Shown: positions 8,159 to 19,121, counted from the stretch's first letter. The stretch is DNA of 64,000 bases from Desulfovibrio ferrophilus (GCF_003966735.1 NZ_AP017378.1:2066905-2130904); one strand, 5' to 3'. Notes: a model not told the origin generated them from the sequence alone. A program made the numbers and translations.

Positions 8159-9475
8159 TCAGCGTTGCTCCTCGGGATCGGGATCACGCACCAAAGACAG
8201 CAACACGAAACCCACCGCAAAAAAGCCTACCAACCACAGAATCGCCCCGCGCGAAGAACCGGTCGCCTGAGCCACCACCGCAAATACGAACGGACCGGCA
8301 ATGGCCGACAACCGGCTGACCACTGAAAAATAGCCAAAAAACTCCGCCGAGCGATCCGCAGGGATAAGCCGGGCATACATGGACCGCGACAGAGCCTGGG
8401 AGCCACCCATGACCAGCCCGACGATTCCACCCATGGCAAAATACTCCGCCGCCGAATCCATGCCATAGGCATAGACCGCCACACCGCCCCAGAGGGCCAC
8501 CGCCAACATCAACGCCCGGCGGGTGGTCATCAGTCCGGCCAGACGTGAGAACAGCTCGGCACCAAAGATGGAGACAAACTGAATGATGAGCAGAGTCAGC
8601 ATGAGCACGGTGTTGGACAGTCCCAATTCGGTCTTGCCATAGATGGTCGCCATACTGATCACGGTCTGCACGCCGTCATTATAAAAGAGGAAAGCAGCCA
8701 GAAACATGGTCAAACCGGGCACGGCACGTGCACGCCCCCAGACACCCCGCACACGGGTCAGCCCCAGACGCAGATACGCGGGTACGGCCCCCACCCCGCG
8801 TTCTCCTCCCGGCAATGGCGCACCAGCAGGTTCACGCAAACCTCTGAACGTCAGTAGAGCAAAGCCTCCCCACCACACACCGGCAAAGGCCATGGCCAGC
8901 CGGGCAGCAAGGTCCTTGTCCAAGCCCAGTTGAGCATGTCCGGCGATGAGCCCCAGAGACAGGGCAAACTGCAACCCACCTCCCAGGTACCCATAGGCAA
9001 AGCCCCGGCCCGAAACGCGATCCATGTCGCCGGGAGCGGCCACATGGGGCAAGAAGGCGTCGTAAAAAACATTGCCCCCCACAAACCCCACCTGCGCCAC
9101 AAAGAACAGCGCCATGGTCCACCAGACCAATCCCGGCCCTGTGGTCAGGAGCAGCACACTGGCGATGCTGCCCATAATGCAGAAGGTCATCAGGAAACGC
9201 CTGCGAAATCCCGAGTGATCAGCCACCGCGCCCAACAGCGGGGCCAAGATGAAGACAGCCAGGGCACAGGCACTGATCAGATAGCCCCATAGACTGGCGG
9301 CGGAGAAGGTGACCCCGGCCACCACCACGCCCCCCTGGGGCACGACGGCTGCGGCGAAATAGGCTGGCAGCACGGCAACGGCAACGGTCGTCACATAGGC
9401 CGAGTTGGCCCAGTCATACAGGCACCAGGCCCGAACCTGTCTGGACCCGGATTTGGTCTGCGATTCTGCGGTCAT
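8159..9475 (-). CDS. MFS transporter, UMF1/Atg22-like family
   Basis: 438 residues with about 12 hydrophobic segments. The N-terminal VRAWCLYDWANSAYVT is the hallmark of the UMF1 family (W-x-x-YDWANSAY), and GFVGGNVFYDAFLPHVA and AISRSMYARLIP-like (LSRSMYARLIPADRSAEFFG) segments follow, as in that family. The substrate is unknown. The ATG at 9475 has GGAG upstream; the 38-residue upstream extension is not needed. Confidence 0.92.
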   Translation of the reverse strand: MTAESQTKSGSRQVRAWCLYDWANSAYVTTVAVAVLPAYFAAAVVPQGGVVVAGVTFSAASLWGYLISACALAVFILAPLLGAVADHSGFRRRFLMTFCIMGSIASVLLLTTGPGLVWWTMALFFVAQVGFVGGNVFYDAFLPHVAAPGDMDRVSGRGFAYGYLGGGLQFALSLGLIAGHAQLGLDKDLAARLAMAFAGVWWGGFALLTFRGLREPAGAPLPGGERGVGAVPAYLRLGLTRVRGVWGRARAVPGLTMFLAAFLFYNDGVQTVISMATIYGKTELGLSNTVLMLTLLIIQFVSIFGAELFSRLAGLMTTRRALMLAVALWGGVAVYAYGMDSAAEYFAMGGIVGLVMGGSQALSRSMYARLIPADRSAEFFGYFSVVSRLSAIAGPFVFAVVAQATGSSRGAILWLVGFFAVGFVLLSLVRDPDPEEQR

Positions 9476-9553
9476 ACGGAATCTCCGCTGAAGGTTGGGT
9501 TCCGCCTCTTGGTACACGCTTCGGACGCACAAGGCCAACCCCGGAAAAAGAGG

Positions 9554-9585
9554 AAAGCGGGACGCCCACCGGAACGTCCCGCTTT
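9554..9585 (-). terminator. Rho-independent terminator of the chemoreceptor gene
   Basis: Stem AAAGCGGGACG (9554-9564) / CGTCCCGCTTT (9575-9585). Read on the minus strand it lies about 30 bases after the stop at 9615 and is followed by TTTCCTCTTTTTCC. Confidence 0.9.
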
Positions 9586-9614
9586 TCATTCTCTTGTTCT
9601 GTGCCTGTCGGAAG

Positions 9615-11711
9615 CTAGCCCTCGGACTTCAACTCCTGAATCAAGTCATTCAATTCGGTCATCTGTTCGGACAGTTCGCGCAGGGCATCTGTGGTCTCGG
9701 CCACGCCCTGAGAGGTCTCTACCGTGATGCGGTTGATCTCCTCAATGGAGCTGTTGATCTCCTCGGAGGTGGCCGACTGTTCCTCGGCTGCGGCAGCAAT
9801 GCTCTGAATCTGAGCCGCGCTGGCCTCGGTATCGCTGACGATCTCCTTCAACACGTCTCCAGCCTTCTGGGTCAGTTCGGTGCTGCGGGCAACGGCTGCA
9901 GCCGAGCCATCCATGGCCTTGATATTCTGACGCGTGCCTTCCTGGATACCGTTGATGGCGTCACCGACTTCCTTGGTGGCCTGCATGGTTTTTTCAGCAA
10001 GCTTGCGCACCTCGTCGGCAACCACGGCAAACCCGCGTCCGGCCTCGCCAGCCCGGGCAGCCTCAATGGCGGCGTTCAGAGCCAGCAGGTTGGTCTGGTC
10101 GGCAATATCGGTAATCACTCCCATAATGGCCCCAATGCTTTCGGCCTGATGTCCCAATCCGCCCAAGGCCTCTTTCATCTTCCCGGCACGCTCGGCGACT
10201 TCACCCGTGGCATCGACCACGTTGGAGACAATGCCGGCTCCGCTTCTGGCCTTATTCATAGCCTCATCGGCTCCTCCGGCAGCATCGGAGGCATTGCGGG
10301 CAACCTCCAGCACCGTTGCATTCATCTCTTCCATGGCCGTAGCCGTACTCTGAATGCGTTCGCTCTGAATATCCGTACCCTTACGAATGCCATCGGCGTG
10401 TGAGGAGATGTCTTCGGCAGCGGAAGTCACGCGCGAGACAATGGCCTCCAGTCGTTCGGCGGCCTGGACCATACCCTCGCTCTTGGCTCGCTCAGCTCGC
10501 GAGCGGGCTTCTTCGGCCTCAGTGGTTGCCAGTTCGGCGGCATGTGCCTTTTCCTCGGCCTCTGCGGTCTTGGCGGTAATTTCGTCGATGTTGTCGGCAA
10601 GGGTCGCGGACATGTCATTCAGGGCATTGAAGATTACTCCGATCTCATCCACCCGCTTGTGATCGATGCGCGAGGCGTAGTCGCCCTCGGCGATGCCACC
10701 CATGAACGCCACAACCCGATTCAGGGGCTTGATCACGGACTGGTCCATAAAAAACCAGATCACTGCAACGATAAGCAGCAACGCCGCTGCGACAACCATA
10801 ATGCCGTTGGTCACCATGGCCGCAGCCGGGGCCATGATTTCGGCCTTCTCGATCATGGCAACGAACTTCCAGCCCAAACCCGGCGAGGTGAACACATGCG
10901 CAAAGAAGGCCTTGCCATCCAGCTCGACCTCTGCTGTCCCCGACTTCAGGGCAAAGAATGTGCTGTAGGCAGGAACCTTCAGTTCCTTGATCGCCTTGAA
11001 GTTATATTCCTTGTGCATAGGATCGGCCAGGATAACGCCGTCGCCCTGCACCAACATCACATATCCGGTCTCACCCAGGCGGATATCGCCAACCATCTTG
11101 GTCAAGTCGGCAAGGGAAATGTCAATGGCAGCAACACCCAACACCTTCTTGTCAGGGCCCTTGGCAGCTTTGGCAATACTGATCATGGCCTGTCCGTCGG
11201 TGGACATGTAGGCACTGGAGGCAATGGCCTTGTCCGGACTCTGCACGGCATCCTTGTACCAGGGGCGAATACGAGGATCATACCCGCCGGGCAGGTCCGT
11301 TGCGTTGGAGATCAGGAATCCGCCAAACTTGGTGCCAATGTAGACATCGGTGTAGCCCTTGTGATTGCTCTGTACGAGCTTGAAGAACCGGGTCCATTCC
11401 TGACCGAGTTCATCGTCCGGGTCGGGCGCGGCGGGCTTGGTCTCGGCATCATCCAGATAGGTCGTCATGCCATCGTGAACATCAGCCAAACGATCATACT
11501 CCGAGACCATGACGATATTCTGCTTCGCCTCGTCCACAAACAGGGTCATGGTGTTGTCCACCTGTTCCAGTTCAATGGCCGTGGACTTCTCGAAGGCATC
11601 CAGAGATTGCTCCTTGATGCTCATGGACAAGAGAGCCAGAATGACCACAACCGGCACGGTGATGGTCACCACCAATCCCAGAATAATCTTCAACTTGATG
11701 GATTTTCGCAT
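9615..11711 (-). CDS. Methyl-accepting chemotaxis protein with periplasmic Cache domain
   Basis: 698 residues. First membrane helix at 8-30, then a periplasmic double-Cache sensor of about 270 residues ([15 protein letters not shown] and [21 protein letters not shown] are typical dCache_1 motifs that often bind amino acids or other small organic ligands), second helix around 300-325, HAMP ([20 protein letters not shown]), and a cytoplasmic signalling domain with the hairpin tip [20 protein letters not shown] and [11 protein letters not shown]. It ends LKSEG, so no CheR-binding pentapeptide. The ATG at 11711 has GGAGG. It feeds CheA/CheW encoded elsewhere; the ligand is unknown. Confidence 0.95.
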   Translation of the reverse strand: MRKSIKLKIILGLVVTITVPVVVILALLSMSIKEQSLDAFEKSTAIELEQVDNTMTLFVDEAKQNIVMVSEYDRLADVHDGMTTYLDDAETKPAAPDPDDELGQEWTRFFKLVQSNHKGYTDVYIGTKFGGFLISNATDLPGGYDPRIRPWYKDAVQSPDKAIASSAYMSTDGQAMISIAKAAKGPDKKVLGVAAIDISLADLTKMVGDIRLGETGYVMLVQGDGVILADPMHKEYNFKAIKELKVPAYSTFFALKSGTAEVELDGKAFFAHVFTSPGLGWKFVAMIEKAEIMAPAAAMVTNGIMVVAAALLLIVAVIWFFMDQSVIKPLNRVVAFMGGIAEGDYASRIDHKRVDEIGVIFNALNDMSATLADNIDEITAKTAEAEEKAHAAELATTEAEEARSRAERAKSEGMVQAAERLEAIVSRVTSAAEDISSHADGIRKGTDIQSERIQSTATAMEEMNATVLEVARNASDAAGGADEAMNKARSGAGIVSNVVDATGEVAERAGKMKEALGGLGHQAESIGAIMGVITDIADQTNLLALNAAIEAARAGEAGRGFAVVADEVRKLAEKTMQATKEVGDAINGIQEGTRQNIKAMDGSAAAVARSTELTQKAGDVLKEIVSDTEASAAQIQSIAAAAEEQSATSEEINSSIEEINRITVETSQGVAETTDALRELSEQMTELNDLIQELKSEG

Positions 11712-11894
11712 ACAGGCCTCCAGCCTACCCGGAACATGAACACAACAGACCACTTTCGAGTCTATTCCCCTTCCGTCAATACTGAGAGAGCATACAAAAC
11801 ACTCAAATACTATAGTTCATCTTTCTTCAAGATCAATAGCAAATACACGCTGTGCCACCTGTCGGATCATCACGACAGGTAACAATCAGCACAA

Positions 11895-12926
11895 CTACTC
11901 ACATCGAAGCCACTCGCAACGGGGACCTTCTCCGGCCTTGAAATCCAAAGTGAACTTCTCGTTTCTGAAAAGATCAAGACAGACCGCCACGGCATCGGCG
12001 TCATAAAAGTCTCCAGCCTTGGACTCGACTTCCTGCAGAGCCTTGGCCACACCATGCCCGGGCCGGTAGGGACGATGGGAACTGATGGCATCCACCACAT
12101 CGGCAACAGCCATGATCCTGGCTTCCAGCAGGATATCATCACCTGACAGGCCAAGTGGATAGCCCGTCCCGTCCAAACGTTCATGATGCTGGTGCACGAT
12201 GGTGCTCACTGGCCAAGGGAAATCCACAGGGTCAAGAATATCAAACCCCACCTGCGGATGTGTCTTGATGATGGCGAACTCCACGTCGGTCAACCTCCCG
12301 GGACGATTCAGGAATTCGGCCGGAACATAGACCTTGCCGATGTCATGCACGCTGGAGGCAAAACGCAAGCCCCGGATGCGGTCTGGTTCCAACCCCATGG
12401 ACTCGGCAATCGCCACGGAAAGCAGCGTCACACTGCGCTGGTGCCCGGCGGTATATGGGTCCCGGGCTTCCACCAGATTCACGAACCCGGTGATGATCCC
12501 CTCCATGGCATCCTTCAGGCGGCGCAGGGTCTGCATCTCGGCGCGATCCCTGAGCATGGTGAACTGTGCCAGGGCCGCCGCAATGGCGTTATCCAGATTC
12601 TCACCGGAGCAAGGCTTGGCCAAAAAACGGAACACATAGCCACTATTCACCGCATCCACGGCATTTTCCAGATTGGCATATCCCGTCAGCACCATGCGCA
12701 CACTATCAGGAGAGACATCTCTTGATCTGGCCAGAAATTCCAGACCATCCATGCCCGGCATCTTGATGTCCGAGACAATGACGGCAAAAGGCCCTTTCTC
12801 GTGGAGGACCTGAAGTCCCTCGTCACCGCCTCCTGCCGTGTGCAATTCGAAACGCCCCTCCAGCAGTCGCCGCACGGAAGACAATATCTTCTGGTCGTCG
12901 TCCACAAACAGAATTTTATCTGCCAC
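11895..12926 (-). CDS. Response regulator with HD-GYP c-di-GMP phosphodiesterase domain (RpfG-like)
   Basis: 343 residues. N-terminal receiver (residues 1-120) with the DDD acidic cluster at 9-11, phosphoacceptor Asp53 (VSDIKMPGMDG) and KP motif. The C-terminal HD-GYP domain (about 160-330) carries YTAGHQRSV, the HD pair in SVHDIGK and HHERLDGTGYP, so it looks catalytically intact for c-di-GMP hydrolysis. The start is GTG at 12926 with GGAGGG six bases upstream. It is 63 bp after the REC-HDOD gene and appears to be the third gene of an operon led by the 1577-residue kinase, its probable phosphodonor. Confidence 0.93.
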   Translation of the reverse strand: MADKILFVDDDQKILSSVRRLLEGRFELHTAGGGDEGLQVLHEKGPFAVIVSDIKMPGMDGLEFLARSRDVSPDSVRMVLTGYANLENAVDAVNSGYVFRFLAKPCSGENLDNAIAAALAQFTMLRDRAEMQTLRRLKDAMEGIITGFVNLVEARDPYTAGHQRSVTLLSVAIAESMGLEPDRIRGLRFASSVHDIGKVYVPAEFLNRPGRLTDVEFAIIKTHPQVGFDILDPVDFPWPVSTIVHQHHERLDGTGYPLGLSGDDILLEARIMAVADVVDAISSHRPYRPGHGVAKALQEVESKAGDFYDADAVAVCLDLFRNEKFTLDFKAGEGPRCEWLRCE

Positions 12927-12989
12927 GTCTGTCCCTCCATCCCGCCCTGTCACGCGGACTCCCACTCTTTCAAGCGGGAGGGTCGTTCG

Positions 12990-14207
12990 CTACCCGTCGC
13001 CATCCTTCGATTCCTGTATCATTTCACGTGCTGTCTCCAGCCAACTCTCAACATGATCCAGTGCCCCCATCTGCTCCAAAAACTGCTGATCCATCACTGG
13101 AATAACCGACCGCTCACTAAAGACATAGACCGTATGGTCCATGACATTGGCCACATGGACTGCCAACAGCACGGCGGAAGATTCGGGACAAGCCAGGGGC
13201 AGGTGGTGGTAGGCAATGGCATCCGCCACCGGACCGGGCAGCCCCCACAACCCCATCAGATACCCACCGACTTCGGCATGGCTGACGCCCAAACAGTTGC
13301 GTTCGCTCTGCCACATGATACCACCATCACTGCGCACCTTTTCCAGGCAGCCATTGTACTCTTCCACAAAATTCTCGGCCAGGACCAACTTTCCGACGTC
13401 ATGGAGCATCCCGGCGATAAAGGCATAATCACAGTCTTCCCTGGAGCAGCCCCGAGCTTCCGCCACCATCCGGCTCAGAGCAGCCACTCGGCGACTGTGA
13501 TCCCAGAGATAGGCCAGCGTGAATCCCGGCACCTTGCCTGCATCGAATTCCGCGAACAGATGCACCGACAGGACCAGTGATTTGATAACATTGACCCCCA
13601 ACAGGGTCACCGCCTGCTGCGGGCTCTCGATATGGCGCGCAAATCCAAAGAACGATGAGTTCACCAGCTGTAGGATTTTGGCGCACATGGACACATCCCG
13701 GGCAACAATCTCGCCAAGAATCGGTAATGAAGGCTCGGGCTTGCCCAACTCTGCCGTCAGTTCCTGAAAGATCGCCGGCACCGACGGCAGTCTGTCCACC
13801 CGGGAGACCATGCGCTTCAGAGCCGGATCTTCCAAAATATTTTCCCGTCCCAAGGCCTGATTGACGACAGACTTCAGATCCTCCACGGAACATGGTTTGG
13901 TCAGATACTGGTGCACCGTAAGCGCGGCCAAGGCCGAAACCTTGGCGCTGGAATGGCCGGACATGGCGATGCGGGTCACTTCCGGATATTGCTTACGAAC
14001 CCGACCCAGCAATTCCACTCCATCCATTTCCGGCATTCGAATGTCCGAGACAATGACATCCACAGGCTTGTCGGCAATGATTTCCAATGCCTGGTATCCA
14101 CCTGCGGCAAACAGGAGTTCCCACTCTTCGCGCATGTCGAACAACATGCGCCGGATGCCTGTCAGCACCTTGGGTTCATCGTCCACAAACAGTATTCGCC
14201 TCTTCAT
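12990..14207 (-). CDS. Response regulator with HDOD output domain
   Basis: 405 residues. Receiver at 1-125 (Asp9/Asp10, phosphoacceptor Asp55 in VSDIRMPEMDG, KPCS). The rest is an HDOD domain (about 135-340): LPSVPAIFQELTAEL, ILQLVNSSFFGF, and ML-HDVGKLVLAEN, with later AIAYHHLP. HDOD domains are degenerate HD proteins used as regulatory scaffolds; their ligands are mostly unknown. The gene starts 9 bp after the stop of the large kinase and precedes the HD-GYP regulator, indicating one operon and two outputs for one sensor. Confidence 0.92.
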   Translation of the reverse strand: MKRRILFVDDEPKVLTGIRRMLFDMREEWELLFAAGGYQALEIIADKPVDVIVSDIRMPEMDGVELLGRVRKQYPEVTRIAMSGHSSAKVSALAALTVHQYLTKPCSVEDLKSVVNQALGRENILEDPALKRMVSRVDRLPSVPAIFQELTAELGKPEPSLPILGEIVARDVSMCAKILQLVNSSFFGFARHIESPQQAVTLLGVNVIKSLVLSVHLFAEFDAGKVPGFTLAYLWDHSRRVAALSRMVAEARGCSREDCDYAFIAGMLHDVGKLVLAENFVEEYNGCLEKVRSDGGIMWQSERNCLGVSHAEVGGYLMGLWGLPGPVADAIAYHHLPLACPESSAVLLAVHVANVMDHTVYVFSERSVIPVMDQQFLEQMGALDHVESWLETAREMIQESKDGDG

Positions 14208-14216
14208 CGTGCCTGC

Positions 14217-17200
14217 CTATGTGCTCAAGGGTAGGGTTATGGTAAATGTCGTCCCCTTGCCTTCCTCAGTCTCAAAACTGATGCTGCCGCCATGCTTTTC
14301 AACCACTGCAGTATGGGCAATGGCCAATCCCTGTCCCGTTCCCTTGCCTGGTGCCTTGGTGGTAAAAAACGGATTAAAGATGTTGGGCTGGACCGCTTTG
14401 GGAATTCCCATGCCGTTATCGGTCACAAGAATCTCCACGCAACCGTCCCCGAGGCGGGTCGTCACCGTGATGGTGCCGCGGGTCATCTCCGACGCCTCCA
14501 CCCTGTCCGCAATGGCATGGGCGGCGTTGACAATCAGGTTCAGGAGCACCTGACTCATCTCACCCTGAACCATGGGCACAGTGGGAAGGTCTTCAGCCAG
14601 ATCGGTGACAAGCTCGCTGTTGTATTTCCACTCATTGGTGGACACCACCACCGTGTTACGAATAACGCTGTTGACGTCCACGTATTCCTTTTCCGCCACT
14701 CCCGGATGGGCAAACTGCTTGACGGAGCGGACGATGGTCGTGATCCGTCCCAATCCTTCCAGAGCGTCCTCAAAGGCTTCCGGCACCTCCTTCAGCAAGT
14801 CATCAAGGCCGAGCTTTTCCTCCGACTCAAGAATCTGAGCCAGGAGATTCGATACATCCGCTCCCTTGCCCATATCGTCACGATACTTGCCATACAGCTT
14901 CAGCAAAGAACCAATCCCCTCGAAACTCTTCTGCAGATAGCGGGTATTATTCTCCACATACTGGCTGGGAGTATTGATCTCATGGGCAATGCCCGCCGCC
15001 AACTGCCCTATGGATTCCAGCTTCTGGGCCTGAACCAACTGGTTTTCAAGTACTTTCAGCTTGGTAATATCGGTCATCACCCCCGAAGAACCCTTGAAGT
15101 CACCCTTTTCGTCAAACAGAGGCGTGGGGGCGATCAATGTAAACACCTGCGTACCGTCCTTTCGCTTGAAAACCAGCGAATACGGCTCAGCCCACCCTTC
15201 TGCTCGACGGGCGTACTCTTTCTCGAATATCTGCCTGTTGGATTCATCCATATAATCGGACAGACACGTGCCCACGACTTCCTGCCGGGTAAAACCCAGC
15301 ATCTTGCAAAACTGATGATTGACGTAGGTGACCATCCGATGCTCATCCAAGGTGGCCAAGCCTTCATTCATTGTCTCCACCAGCGACCGGAAGCGTTCCT
15401 CACTTTCCGCCAGGTTGGTCCGTACCCGCAAGCGCTGGACCGCCAAAGCAAAGTAGCGCCCCAACTCGCCAGCAACTGCCAAGTCGTCATCGGTAAACCC
15501 TTCGTCCTTGTTGGCAAGAGCTATCTGTCCTACCAACTCATTGCCGAAAACCACAGGCACGGTCAAAAACTCCTGCACCGGCACATGTCCCTTGGGCACT
15601 CCTCGTGCGGATGGATGAGAAGCGGCAGCGTTGGTATAACCTGGTTCCAGAATGTTCAGATAATGCCCCCACAACGATGAATACCCACCTTCTCCTCTGG
15701 GGAATCTTGAGGTTTCTCCTTCCCGATCAACCGCACACTCATTCGCAGCCATCATATTCGTCAGCGTATGATTAAGCATGTCACCGGTTTCTGCCTCCAC
15801 GGTCCCCACATACCCATACTTGGCTCCGGTCAAGGCAAGCGCTTCATCCAGCAGAACTTCGGTGACATTCTGGATTGATGCCTCGGCCGAGATCATGGGC
15901 TCGTACAACCGGGCCAAGGCATCCTTCAGAGCCATATTTCGGCGCACAACTATACTAGCACGCTGCCCCTCCATGGACTGGGCCAAAATATGGGCCAGGG
16001 TTTCCAGCAGAGTCACGTCCTCATCGCTCCAGGTTCGAGGACGCTCATTAACCACCCCGAGAAAACCGATCGCCCTGCCTTCCCACAACAATGGCACTGC
16101 CAGCAGAGCCCGGACATCGATCAGTGCAAAGGATGCCAGCGTACCGGCTGCCTCCTCCGACAATTGGGAGCAATCATCGACGATCACCTTCAATCCACTC
16201 TCAACCTGCTCCCACAACCATGCCATATCGCTGATCTGAACGGGCAGCATGCACCTGCTCTCGGAGCCACCTCCTTCAACATCCCAGCAATGGTTATTCA
16301 CCAGCAAATCCCCTTGGATTTCATACACTCCACATCGTGAGGCATGAGTAAATTCACCGATGGTGGACAACGCCCGTTGAATGGCCAAACCGATAGTTTC
16401 ATTGGTGATATTGATGAACCCAGCGGTCACTCGCGATAAGAGTTCCTCGAGGGCGATACGCTTCTTGAGTTCCCGCTCGGCACGTTTGCGATCGGTCACG
16501 TCTACAGCCATGCTCATCACGGCCCGACGTCCGTCGGGAATGACTCCCAAAGGGGCGGAGCTGAAGTCCCAGACACGTTCCTTTCCCGTTGCCGTGCGGA
16601 TCTCGAATTCCCCCAAGCGCACCTTGCTACTGATCCCGTAGATATCCATGATTCTTTCGCGCTCGGCCGAACCCCTGTCACCGTAAGCAAGTTGAAACCA
16701 GTCACCCACAGTGGGAATATCACTATGTTTGTACCCTGAAATTTCTTCCCAGGAGTGACTCACCAGGAGCACTTCCCCCCCTTCGGCATGGATGATGACG
16801 GGGAACGGGGCATCCTGCACAGCCCTTCGGAAGCGCTTCTCGCTATCAGCCAGGTCCTGCTCCGCCAACTTACGCGAAGTGATATCCTGCAGGGTTCCGA
16901 CCATCCTGACCGGTTGTTCCCTCTCATCAGTGATAATCTGTGCCTGTTCATGCACATGGCGCACATCACCATTGGCACGAACAATGCGCAGATCAATGGA
17001 ATACGGGGCCTTGCCTTCCAGAGCACCGGCAACGGCCTGCATGACCCGCTCCTTGTCCTCGGGATGCACGTATTCCATAAAGGTCTCGTAGCGAGGCGAA
17101 AAATCCTTCGAATCGACACCGAAGATATCATAGAGTGTATCCGACCAACGGATGGAATTGGTCTCGATATCCCATTGCCAATCGCCAATCCCGGCGATAC

Positions 17201-18950
17201 GCTGGGCCATCTTCAGGGAATTCTCGCTGCTCCTCAAACGCTCATCAGCGACCCTGCGTTCGGTAATGTCTTCCTTGATTCCGACATAATGCGTGATCTG
17301 GCCCTCTTCGTTCTTGACTGGAGCGATGGCCACATCCTCCCATAACTCCTGGCCATCCTTGGTCTGGTTGACTAATTCTCCACGCCAGACGGAACCGGAG
17401 GTAATGGTCTTCCAGAGATCGGCGTACACCTCCGGCGGAATCTTGCCGGATTTGAGAATTCGCGGGGTCTCTCCCAGGGCTTCGTCCTGGGAATACCCAG
17501 TGACATGAGTGAACTGTGGATTCACGTATTCGATTCGGCCTTCATTATTGGTGATGATCACCGAAATGGGGCTATGCTCAATGGCGCGGTAAAGCACCTT
17601 CAAACGGCTATCCACCAGCTTGCGCTCAGTCACATCCTCCACCATTCCGAGGAAATAGAGAGGAGCGCCCGCATCGTCGCGCACCAATTGAACTGAGAAC
17701 CGGCCCCACATCGTGGAGCTGTCGCGGCGCAGAAAGCGCTTGTCCATCTGATAGCGGTCGCACTCTCCTTCAAAGGTTGCCCGACCATGCGCCTGGCAAT
17801 CATCTCGATCAGCCGGGTGCGTCAAATCCAGATGCCTTTTGCCCACCAACTCCTGCTCGGAATAGCCAAGCATCTCGGCAAACGCGGCATTGACCGAGAC
17901 CTGGCGTCCTTCCAGATCCATGACCACCGCCCCGATAGGTGCATCCTCGAACAAACTGCGGAAACGTCTTTCGCTTTCGCGCAGGGCTTCCTGATTTTGC
18001 TGGCGATGAGTCACATCCTGAACAAAGGTAAAAATCAACTCACGGCTGCCCAGGCGCATGGTGTGAGCATTGATCTCCACGGGGATCAGACTGCCCGAAC
18101 GGGTTCGATGCGATGATTCAAAAATCATCTGGCGGGATGTTTTGAGCTTTTGATAAAAATCAGGCCATTTTTCATCTGACACTGTGGGGTCAATGTCAGG
18201 CACTTTCATATTCAGCAATTCTTCACGGCTGTAGCCCAGGACACGGCAGGCCTCGTTGTTGACGTAATAGAAACTGCTGTCTGGACGTACCCAGTAAATA
18301 CCCAAGATCGAGGTATCCAGGGCGTGTTGAGTCAAACGCAGGTTTTCCTCTGATTTTTTGCGAGCGGTAATGTCCTGCAAAAAACTCAGCGTGGCCTTCT
18401 CGCCTTGCCAGTCCATGAGGGAAACGCTGATTCCCACATCAATGGCAGCACCCTCCCGATGCAGAAGCCTGAAGGAATACGACGCAGGAACCGATTCACC
18501 GGCCAGGCGTTGCCGAGAGCGCTCGCTGACCATCTTGCAATCATCAGGGAAGACAAGATCCATGACAGGCCGAGCCTTCAATTCCTCGATGGAATAGCCC
18601 AGCAAACGCTCCATGGCCGGATTGGCAAAACGAATGAACCCATCCTGTACAACAATAATGCCCTCACTGGCATTCTTCATAATGGCAGCTAAACGCTCTT
18701 CGCTCTGAGCATGATCGCGCTCCGCCTGCTCTCTGGCCCTGATCTCCCGGCGCAATTTCCAGATCCAGAGCAGGAAGACGGCGCTGATGAGCAGCACACT
18801 GAGCAACCCCCAGAAGAGCATCTGCTGCAAATGCCAGTCAGGAAGATCATGCATCCCCATGTCATTCCCCAAGGCAGAGCCTGCAAGGAGAAGCATCGCA
18901 ACCGCAAACGGCAGAGTACTTACGATCACCATCCACCTAAAGCGCCTCAT
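14217..18950 (-). CDS. Giant hybrid-free sensor histidine kinase with seven PAS and two GAF domains
   Basis: 1577 residues. Two N-terminal membrane helices (about 8-28 and 45-64) with a short periplasmic loop. Then PAS domains at about 85-197, 203-317, 325-445, 450-570, 580-697 and 705-825, GAF domains at 830-995 and 1005-1175, and a seventh PAS at 1183-1300. The kinase core follows: H-box GIAHEINTP with His1323, N-box NLIVNAAHAI with Asn1475, G1 DNGMGIP at 1511-1517, NPFFTTK, and G2 GKGTGQGLA. There is no receiver domain of its own. The two receiver proteins encoded directly downstream (HDOD and HD-GYP) are the natural phosphotransfer targets. The signal is probably intracellular given the number of cytoplasmic sensors. 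Confidence 0.95.
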   Translation of the reverse strand: MRRFRWMVIVSTLPFAVAMLLLAGSALGNDMGMHDLPDWHLQQMLFWGLLSVLLISAVFLLWIWKLRREIRAREQAERDHAQSEERLAAIMKNASEGIIVVQDGFIRFANPAMERLLGYSIEELKARPVMDLVFPDDCKMVSERSRQRLAGESVPASYSFRLLHREGAAIDVGISVSLMDWQGEKATLSFLQDITARKKSEENLRLTQHALDTSILGIYWVRPDSSFYYVNNEACRVLGYSREELLNMKVPDIDPTVSDEKWPDFYQKLKTSRQMIFESSHRTRSGSLIPVEINAHTMRLGSRELIFTFVQDVTHRQQNQEALRESERRFRSLFEDAPIGAVVMDLEGRQVSVNAAFAEMLGYSEQELVGKRHLDLTHPADRDDCQAHGRATFEGECDRYQMDKRFLRRDSSTMWGRFSVQLVRDDAGAPLYFLGMVEDVTERKLVDSRLKVLYRAIEHSPISVIITNNEGRIEYVNPQFTHVTGYSQDEALGETPRILKSGKIPPEVYADLWKTITSGSVWRGELVNQTKDGQELWEDVAIAPVKNEEGQITHYVGIKEDITERRVADERLRSSENSLKMAQRIAGIGDWQWDIETNSIRWSDTLYDIFGVDSKDFSPRYETFMEYVHPEDKERVMQAVAGALEGKAPYSIDLRIVRANGDVRHVHEQAQIITDEREQPVRMVGTLQDITSRKLAEQDLADSEKRFRRAVQDAPFPVIIHAEGGEVLLVSHSWEEISGYKHSDIPTVGDWFQLAYGDRGSAERERIMDIYGISSKVRLGEFEIRTATGKERVWDFSSAPLGVIPDGRRAVMSMAVDVTDRKRAERELKKRIALEELLSRVTAGFINITNETIGLAIQRALSTIGEFTHASRCGVYEIQGDLLVNNHCWDVEGGGSESRCMLPVQISDMAWLWEQVESGLKVIVDDCSQLSEEAAGTLASFALIDVRALLAVPLLWEGRAIGFLGVVNERPRTWSDEDVTLLETLAHILAQSMEGQRASIVVRRNMALKDALARLYEPMISAEASIQNVTEVLLDEALALTGAKYGYVGTVEAETGDMLNHTLTNMMAANECAVDREGETSRFPRGEGGYSSLWGHYLNILEPGYTNAAASHPSARGVPKGHVPVQEFLTVPVVFGNELVGQIALANKDEGFTDDDLAVAGELGRYFALAVQRLRVRTNLAESEERFRSLVETMNEGLATLDEHRMVTYVNHQFCKMLGFTRQEVVGTCLSDYMDESNRQIFEKEYARRAEGWAEPYSLVFKRKDGTQVFTLIAPTPLFDEKGDFKGSSGVMTDITKLKVLENQLVQAQKLESIGQLAAGIAHEINTPSQYVENNTRYLQKSFEGIGSLLKLYGKYRDDMGKGADVSNLLAQILESEEKLGLDDLLKEVPEAFEDALEGLGRITTIVRSVKQFAHPGVAEKEYVDVNSVIRNTVVVSTNEWKYNSELVTDLAEDLPTVPMVQGEMSQVLLNLIVNAAHAIADRVEASEMTRGTITVTTRLGDGCVEILVTDNGMGIPKAVQPNIFNPFFTTKAPGKGTGQGLAIAHTAVVEKHGGSISFETEEGKGTTFTITLPLST

Positions 18951-19069
18951 TCAAACTCCTCAAAAATGAGCCATTATTCTTCATGAAAGGATTTCTATGA
19001 CGAGAAATAATACACTATCAGAATGGCACAGATAAGCACAACAACAACGCTCGCACAGGCAACACAAAA

Positions 19070-19096
19070 CCGGGATGCTCACGAAGGGCATCCCGG
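19070..19096 (-). terminator. Rho-independent terminator of REC-TPR-PilZ gene
   Basis: Stem CCGGGATG (19070-19077) / CATCCCGG (19089-19096); on the minus strand it follows the stop at 19122 by about 25 bases and is followed by TTTTGTG. Confidence 0.85.
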
Positions 19097-19121
19097 CTCA
19101 CTGTAATATTGCCCGGGGGAT

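Noticed and set aside
10542-11882. A 446-residue plus-strand open frame opposite the chemoreceptor
   Set aside because: Antisense shadow of a well-supported chemoreceptor; no recognisable domain.
14292-15680. A 462-residue plus-strand open frame opposite the giant kinase
   Set aside because: Antisense to the kinase core, whose H, N and G boxes are intact; no supporting motif on the plus strand.
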